Source of the DNA: Combretum micranthum
Taxonomy: Eukaryota; Streptophyta; Magnoliopsida; Myrtales; Combretaceae
DNA length: 64,000 bases
Assembly: GCA_024138025.1 (NCBI GenBank)
Contig: JAMXBD010002254.1
Span: 124,001-188,000, forward strand
Direction of reading: 5' to 3'
In this document: positions 57,825-64,000 of the stretch, piece after piece
Numbering within the stretch: the stretch's first letter is position 1
Layout of the letters: each line of letters opens with the position of its first letter
Notes under the pieces: model-generated
What the model was told of the DNA's origin: nothing
The model's database searches: none
Seen by the model: the letters and a program-made list of their open reading frames with translations, nothing else
Position numbers and translations under genes: made by a program

Positions 57825-59338
57825 TGTCACGCCCCGAACGGTACCCTAAACGTGGCAGTTCACCGTCCACAATACTAAAGCCTAGGAATGACTACCTGAG
57901 TCATGCAAAGGCTTCCATATCATGTACAAGGCGTACATCACAACCAAGGGAACGCATCGGAGTAACGCAATTTATATTGATAATAAATAAGTAACAAGGC
58001 AAAGAGAATACTTATCATAAAACAAAACATATTAAATTACAATTCTTAGGGGTATATCCCTCTATTGTCTTCAAATAAATATACATCTTAGAATCTCCAA
58101 AACACTAACATAGAATACATTACATATAAAGAATCTTACCAAATAACTTCATCTCATGATTCTATTTCCTTCATAGAAGCTTAACATCCTTCCATGGCTT
58201 CCTTAACATCATGATCCTCAATTTAAGCCATGGGTATACCTATTTCAGCAAGATCTATAGGGGTATAAGCTACAATTAGCTTAGTGAGATATTCCTTTTT
58301 ATTTGCACCATTTTTCAAACAAGTTTATTTAAATTTTTACATATATGCTATGCATACAATACAACAATCACGTGATTACGTAAATATATATAGTTATCCG
58401 GAAACCTATATAGAACGGATTTACCCCTCCGTATCGAAGGTTAGAGAATCGGTGATGAAGATCCTCGATCTTCTATTGCTAGTCCCCAGGTCCCCACCCA
58501 AAGCGTTCGGTTGGCTCGGCTCCAAACCTAGAGTCGCATTCCTCGGGAAATTTGGATTCTCTAGGAAGGAACATGACCCGTGTCATAGCACAATAACAAC
58601 AATCCAACTCTACACATAGGAGTAGCAACCATCTGAAAGAGATGTGACTCGATGGATGCTATGCGTGAGAGTTTTATTTTTCTTAAGCCAAACCTTATTA
58701 AGGTTTATTAGGGGGCGATCAATCAATTTAGCAAATAATAAGCAGGTGTACAAGTAAGTAAACAAAAATATTTAAACAGGCAGTTTGAAGTTGCGATATT
58801 CTTAATTCTCATTTCACGCATAAACATAGAATTACATATATATACATAACCCTAAATTCCCCAAATATATATATCCAATTTTATCTTTTCTTAGTACACT
58901 AATGCTACTATTTTACAAGCACAAGCTAGGTAACGAAATTAAGAGAAATAACTCACTCATCCATTTCGCGATCTTCTTAGTCACAGTAATCCTCAGGAAG
59001 AGTAATTTCGTATTCTTCATCACCTAGACAAAAGAAATGCCCGGGATGAGTATTTCGTAGAAATTCTACTTAAAATTTATAATTGTATTTCACTATGTTC
59101 GTCAAATTTGTATATAATGAAATTCCAATTTAAAATGGCCATAACTTGCTTATTTTAACTCGGAATTTCGCATATAATATACCATTTCTACCTATTCGAA
59201 AAGATCTATCCGTTTCTAAGGTTATCTTTGTCATATAAGGTTATTTGGGTTCCAAAAACGTTGGGTACATATTTAAAACGAATATTTCTAGATTTTGCAA
59301 ACTATTTTCCTAACTCAACTTCATTCAAAAATCCTTTA

Positions 59339-59369
<31 letters not shown>

Positions 59370-62144
59370 ATTGATAAATCCTTTGAGTATATAGATAAGC
59401 TCACTTTATATGCAAAAATTCTAATGGTAGTGTCTCAGCAATTTATTTCATAAAACAATTTATTTTGAGTTGTTAAAACTTTAACTTTAACTTTAACAAT
59501 TTCTTTTCAAGTATTTGAAGAAACTCTATATTTTCATAGGTTATTATAAATGAGTATATTCTTATTTTATTTTCTTCATTCTTTTTCCAAACAAGTAAAT
59601 TCTCTTTAAACCTTAGTTTTTCATAAATTTTACTTCTAGTGATAAAAAGATCAAATTTATCAAATGTTTTAAGTTGTTGAAAACCTTTTTATAAAATTGT
59701 ATTTAGAATGGTTTTAGAAAATGAATCTTGTCTTCTTATATTTATTATTTAAAATATAAGTTTTTGTTTTCTAAAACTTGTTCTTTTATTTCCTTTGAAA
59801 AGAATCCTATTTATTAATAAAATAACTTGTTTTTAATCTTATCTTATTTATATTCTTTGAAGATAAGTTTCTTCTTTAGAAACTTAAAAATCATTATTTT
59901 CCTAAGTAGGTTTATAACTTTATGGGTTGAATTAATCTTAATTTTGAAAACTAATTTATTTCTTAGTTTTATTATGGAGTGAAGAGTTTATTCTTAAGCC
60001 TTTTGTGAAAATTTGAATATTAAACAAATTATTTTACTAAAACTTAGGTTTCCATAATGTACAAAAGAAAGTATTCATTTCTTATGTTTCTTGGTAAAGT
60101 TATCTTTGTTATTTGAGAAAAACTTAAGAAAACTTGTATTACTCTATTTCTATGTTATTGATAATAACTTCATTATTTTGTGACAAGTCACATAATAGAA
60201 AATTTAGTTTTAAGTTCCTTTAATAAAGTAAAATTCTACTTTTTAAATTAGTTGAGACAATATCATTATGTAGATGCAAATATTATGAGCATGTAAAATA
60301 ATAAGAACATGATAAAGTGCTAGAAACAAATAATAATAAGCAAGATAATAAAAATATCAAGTATTGAGAACCTTAGCTTTATCAAGGTATCCCGGTCAAG
60401 TATTGGGATCCTTAGCTTCATCAAGGCATCTCGGGACTAAGAATAGACTAGTCCCAAAAGAATAAAGAAAATAAATAAAAGGTTGTTTTGACTTGATATG
60501 GACAAGTCTAAGACTAGAAAGATTAATATTAAAGTAATAGCATGAAATAAATAAATTGCAAAGCATAAAATTAAATAAATAACAAGTGAGCTTATATGCT
60601 ATAAAGATTATATAAATACATAAATATATTTAGTTAGATATGAATAACATAACAACATAATAAAATATGAAGTTCATGTGCAAGAACAAAACATGAACAT
60701 ATTGTTGCTTTTACTACTCATATTGGTTTCAAAATAACACCATAGTCATGTTAAGTTACATGACATGGGTAAATAAATGGTTAGAAAAAGTTTACCTAAA
60801 GTATTTATGAGGTATGAAGATAGTGGTTGAAAGGGTATTATGTGAGTAGTGATATGTGGCAGAAAGTTTGTGTATAAGAAATGATTTTGTGAAAAAATTG
60901 GTTTAAGAGAGTTTTGATAAGAAAATTCTAGAAGATAGGATTTGTGGAGAGATTTTGAGAGAGTTTTTTGGTAGTGAAATGAATTGTGTGAAAGAATGAG
61001 AGGAAAGGGGTATTTATAGAATTTTGGAGTGAAAATTAATGTAATTAAATTAATTGAAAAAGAAAATAAATGAGATGAGAGAGAGGAGTGGACAGCAATT
61101 GAGGAGAAGAGAGAGAAATTTGATTAAAAAATTAATTTTAAAAGAAAAGTGTAAAGAAGTTTAGTAATATGTGGTGTAGAATTTTTATGGAAAAAGAAAA
61201 TTATAAGAAATAGTATGTAGGTATAAGAATAGGGTCATAAGAAAAAGTAGAGATAGAGAATCGTAATAATAGTAGAAAAGTACTATGAATAGTAAACTAG
61301 ACAATTAAAATACTGGTAGTAATAAAAATACGCGTATAAAGCGATACTGTAATTTTTAGCTGCCAAAAATTCCTAAAACTGATATTTTTGAAAACTTTAT
61401 ATTTTTCGAGTCTATTGGTATTAACGTATATTTTTCCATCCGTGTACGAGGGACTGTTTTTGAAAAATGATCCGTTTGGATCCAAGGATACTATAAAATT
61501 TACAATAGATAATCTTTTAAACCTCCTATATTATTACGAACTATTATCAACAATTATTTTCATTTCGTTGTTTAGGGTTTAAGAGCGTGGATTGTTGGAT
61601 CTTAAACACTAGGGTTAGTTTGTATGCTTTGTTGACTTTTAATGTTCCAGTTTGACTTTCGGTTTTGTTGAGTTATTCGTAAGATATTTTAGAGTTTTTT
61701 GTACCATATTATATTTTTAGTTCGATATCTATAGTTTTTCTCATTTTATTTGTGATTGTTTAATAGTTTTCAGTTCTCGAGATCGTTTAACCGAGTCTAG
61801 GGTTATGAGTTGACTCAGTTTGACTTTTGGTGAAAATTGAAATTTCTGATTCCAAAATTCACCGAAGGTTTAAAGATCTTAGCATTCGTTATCGAGTGTA
61901 TTGAATATATCGTTTTGATTTGCGTTTTTAGGAATTAGGTAGATGATTTGATTGGCGTACGGATGTTGATTCAACGGATAGTTTGGATTTTATTTTTGTT
62001 TTCAAGGGTTCTCATTTTCTCAAGACTAAGAATTTTCGTGTTAACCTGATTGAATTTAGTTTTACTTGGTCAATTTTCAGGGTTTTGATTTTGGTATTAG
62101 ATAGAATTATTTCTATAAATTAATGAAAATTTCAGGGGTTTACA
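57825..62144 (-). mobile_element. Solo LTR (4.3 kb) of a chromovirus inserted in element C
   Basis: On the minus strand it begins TGTAAACCCCTGAAATTTTC at 62,144 and ends GTTCGGGGCGTGACA at 57,825, both canonical for Tekay/Del LTRs. A TATA box (61,011-61,018) sits after a U3 of about 1.1 kb; the R-U5 part is about 3.2 kb. No gag or pol is inside. The flanks (minus strand ATTAC before, TATAC after) agree at only three of five bases, so the target duplication is worn or absent. An (AT)n tract lies at 59,346-59,369. The structure implies LTR-LTR recombination that removed the coding part. Confidence 0.8.
61011..61018 (-). promoter_or_regulatory. Solo LTR TATA box (TATAAATA)
   Basis: The minus strand reads 'ttctataaatacccctttcc', followed by a pyrimidine-rich start region; this is a convincing U3/R border. 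Confidence 0.6.
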
Positions 62145-63602
62145 GTAATGCAAAAGCATCTCTCACTTGAATTGATCCTAATTTAACATACAACTTCTAA
62201 TTACGACTAGATTATAAACTACTATACTTGTTAACTAAGATACATATAAAAGATTCCTCAAAGAAATTCAATTACATATCTGCAATCAAATTGAAATCTT
62301 CTATGTTGTCCTCATCATAAGCATCTTCTACTTTCTTGAATATGGGAGTTCCTTGCATAAAGAACATTCTTCTTGATCTAACAGGTCTATTCCCTTGATT
62401 AATTCCGCCTTTCATTTCCTTTGACTCACTAGACTCTTTAGTTTGCTTATTTCCTTCCTTTTGATTTCATTGAGGACAATTAACTGGTACATGTCCCACT
62501 TTCTTACAAATGAAACAAGTAGCTCTCGATTTCTCAGGACAATTTCCAATCACATGTCCAGGTTTTCCACAATAGTAACATAGATTCCGCAGCTGAAGAC
62601 ATTCTTTCGGGTAGTAGGGCTCCTTATACTTCCAACAAATAACATTACTCTTTCCCATCACACTTCCCTTTGATGTCACAAAGGATTTAGTAAACTTAGC
62701 CTTTTTGGATGAGGATCCACTACCAGAATCATCATAAAATCTTTTTTCCAAAAGATTAACCTCTCTTTTTGTATCTCTCAGCTTCATACTTTTAGCCCAT
62801 TCGATAACTCGAGCCTTCTCTACCAGCATAGAAAAATCATCAATTTCAAACTTCGCTAACCTTCTCCAATACTGTGGCTTTAAACCGGCCATAAATACTT
62901 GTCTTTTTAATTCATCACTGTCTCTATAGGCCACAGGAGCAAACTGAAGTAATCTGTTAAACTCATTTTCATACTCATCTACACTTCGATCCTCTTGGGT
63001 CAAATTCATCAAATCAGTGTTGTATTTAGCCCTAAGGCTACTGGGAAAATATTCTTCTAAAAACTCTCTTTTAAACATTGCCCATTCAATAGGTTTAAGA
63101 AAGGATCATTCTTTTGAATCCTACCACAATCTGGATCTTAGTCTCAACAAATAAGTCCCATAGGACACTTTCAAAGCTTTAGGCACTTGAAACACATTAA
63201 ATGATCTTTCTACTTGGGATAACCAATCTTCACCTCCTCATGTTTTTCCAATGTACCCTCAAAATAGTTGTTACAATAAACTCAAGTAAAAGATTCCTCT
63301 ATAGTAGAAGTACTTAAGGAAAAGGAGTTGGTATTTCACGTCTAGCTATAGACAGTGCTCGACTTTTACTAAAAAACTCAACGGATTGCTCTACTTCCTC
63401 TTATAAAGCAGCAGAGGGTGGAATAGGAGGAGTAAGAGTCCGTGATCCTTATGATGCTATAGGAGGTACAACATGTGCCTCTACTAGAGCAACTTGGGGT
63501 ACCTCTCCAACCTGTCCTCTTTGCAAGGCCTGAAGAATCAAAGCATTTTTGTTGTATAGCTCTTAAGACATCTTTTAATCCACTTGGAGGCCGTGGAGGC
63601 AC
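62145..63602 (-). pseudogene. Element C gag with zinc knuckles
   Basis: The minus strand starts 'MPPRPPSGLKDVL' at 63,602. After frame breaks there is a 203-aa open stretch (63,078-62,467) carrying the capsid core ('FKREFLEEYFPSSLRAKYNTDL', 'DEYENEFNRLLQFAP', 'FMAGLKPQYWRRLA' features). It ends in two good CCHC knuckles, C167-C170-H175-C180 and C188-C191-H196-C201, plus a degraded one before them (C148...C160). Three knuckles in series are unusual against the single one typical of gypsy gag, but known in Tekay-like elements. Gag binds and packages the element RNA. The frame stops at 62,467 and the remainder up to the inserted LTR is not recognised. Confidence 0.85.
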
Positions 63603-63992
63603 ATTCTATGTCTCTGGTTATTCTTATTCAGCAGGTCCAAAAGCTTGAGACCAAGCTTCCAGTGCTGTAGGTTAAGCATCCCCAGTTCTACGTCTTCGTC
63701 TACTAAAGTCAATTTCCGAACAACCAACTTTAGCATCACACATCAAAACTCTTGTTATCTATATAACATTCAAACAACACTACCATTTAATACATCACAG
63801 GTAAACAATCATAATCAAGCATAAACAACACTTTCATTTCTAACAACATATGTGTAGGTTCTTTACCTAAATCTAAACTTACTCCTCTTAATTAGTTTGG
63901 TTTTATTCCACCTAAGTCAAACATTTCTATAGGAGTCATACATATATATATATATATATATATTCAATTTCTTTCTTCCCTTATAACCTGAA

Positions 63993-64000
63993 TCTGATAC
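63993..64000 (-). other. Primer-binding-site remnant at the window edge
   Basis: The minus strand reads GTATCAGA at the very end of the window, the core of the initiator tRNA-Met site TGGTATCAGAGC. It lies just upstream of gag, so the 5' LTR of element C should begin immediately outside. A short (AT)n tract lies at 63,943-63,962. Confidence 0.55.

Larger units (their letters stand above)
52770..64000 (-). mobile_element. Element C: minus-strand Ty3/gypsy chromovirus, nested
   Basis: From right to left there is a primer-binding-site remnant at the window edge, gag (63.6-62.3 kb), a foreign 4.3-kb solo LTR (57,825-62,144), protease, RT, RNaseH, integrase, chromodomain-like end, a polypurine tract (aggagggag, 54,552-54,560) and a 3' LTR starting TGTAATCCCC at 54,549. 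The 5' LTR would lie beyond 64,000. Motif content matches Tekay/Del-like chromoviruses, the same broad clade as element A. All coding parts have stops. Confidence 0.8.

Noticed and set aside
1..64000. A novel multi-gene biological system
   Set aside because: Apart from one LRR gene, every recognisable coding segment belongs to LTR retrotransposon gag-pol; nothing forms a new gene cluster.

Overview
This is plant nuclear DNA, most likely from a eudicot. It is AT-rich, has no operons or dense coding, and consists mostly of nested, decayed transposable elements around one recognisable host gene. The evidence is the set of plant-type families seen: chromovirus Ty3/gypsy elements, Ty1/copia remnants, a CACTA element, MITEs, a Helitron-like insertion, and a DRT100-type leucine-rich-repeat gene. 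I cannot name the species.

Left part (1-18 kb). A Ty3/gypsy chromovirus (element A, about 0.99-7.26 kb, + strand) keeps a 2.6-kb 3' LTR and a broken RT-RNaseH-integrase region. Its 5' LTR is a 0.9-kb fragment fused directly to RT, so PBS, gag and protease are gone. Next comes a Helitron-like insertion (9.24-9.52 kb) inside one copy of a dispersed duplication whose second copy (14.1-14.4 kb) looks like the empty site. After that come a copia RT/RNaseH fossil (11.6-12.9 kb), a cluster of short hairpins (13.0-13.2 kb), two MITE-like fold-backs, and a small coding-like island of unknown identity (16.5-16.8 kb).

Middle (19-43 kb). There is a copia-type solo LTR (19.6-21.3 kb). A gypsy-type LTR (21.9-25.4 kb) is split by a 2.0-kb non-autonomous CACTA element with perfect 3-bp target duplications. 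Two more fold-back MITEs and a minus-strand LTR-like segment follow. A structurally complete but coding-dead 5.4-kb chromovirus (element B, 31,924-37,296) has 428/427-bp LTRs and a perfect 5-bp target duplication. A minisatellite of about 74 bp (39.9-43.1 kb, roughly 25 copies) carries two later insertions: an LTR-like element with its own target duplication, and a MITE.

Host gene (46.3-47.4 kb). An intronless DRT100-like LRR protein gene with signal peptide runs on the + strand. One frameshift near codon 213 splits it, so it is either a young pseudogene or a sequencing error.

Right part (49.8-64 kb). Minus-strand chromovirus element C runs from an apparent primer-binding site at the right edge through gag (zinc knuckles), protease, RT, RNaseH, integrase and chromodomain to a 3' LTR starting at 54,549. 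A 4.3-kb solo LTR of another chromovirus is inserted between its gag and protease. A further minus-strand LTR-like tract lies at 49.8-52.4 kb.

I found no tRNA, rRNA, CRISPR or novel multi-gene system. The most unusual structures are the splice-donor-like minisatellite, the triplicated LTR-end/PBS junction, and GC-richer short-repeat blocks that recur upstream of the TATA box in several unrelated LTRs.
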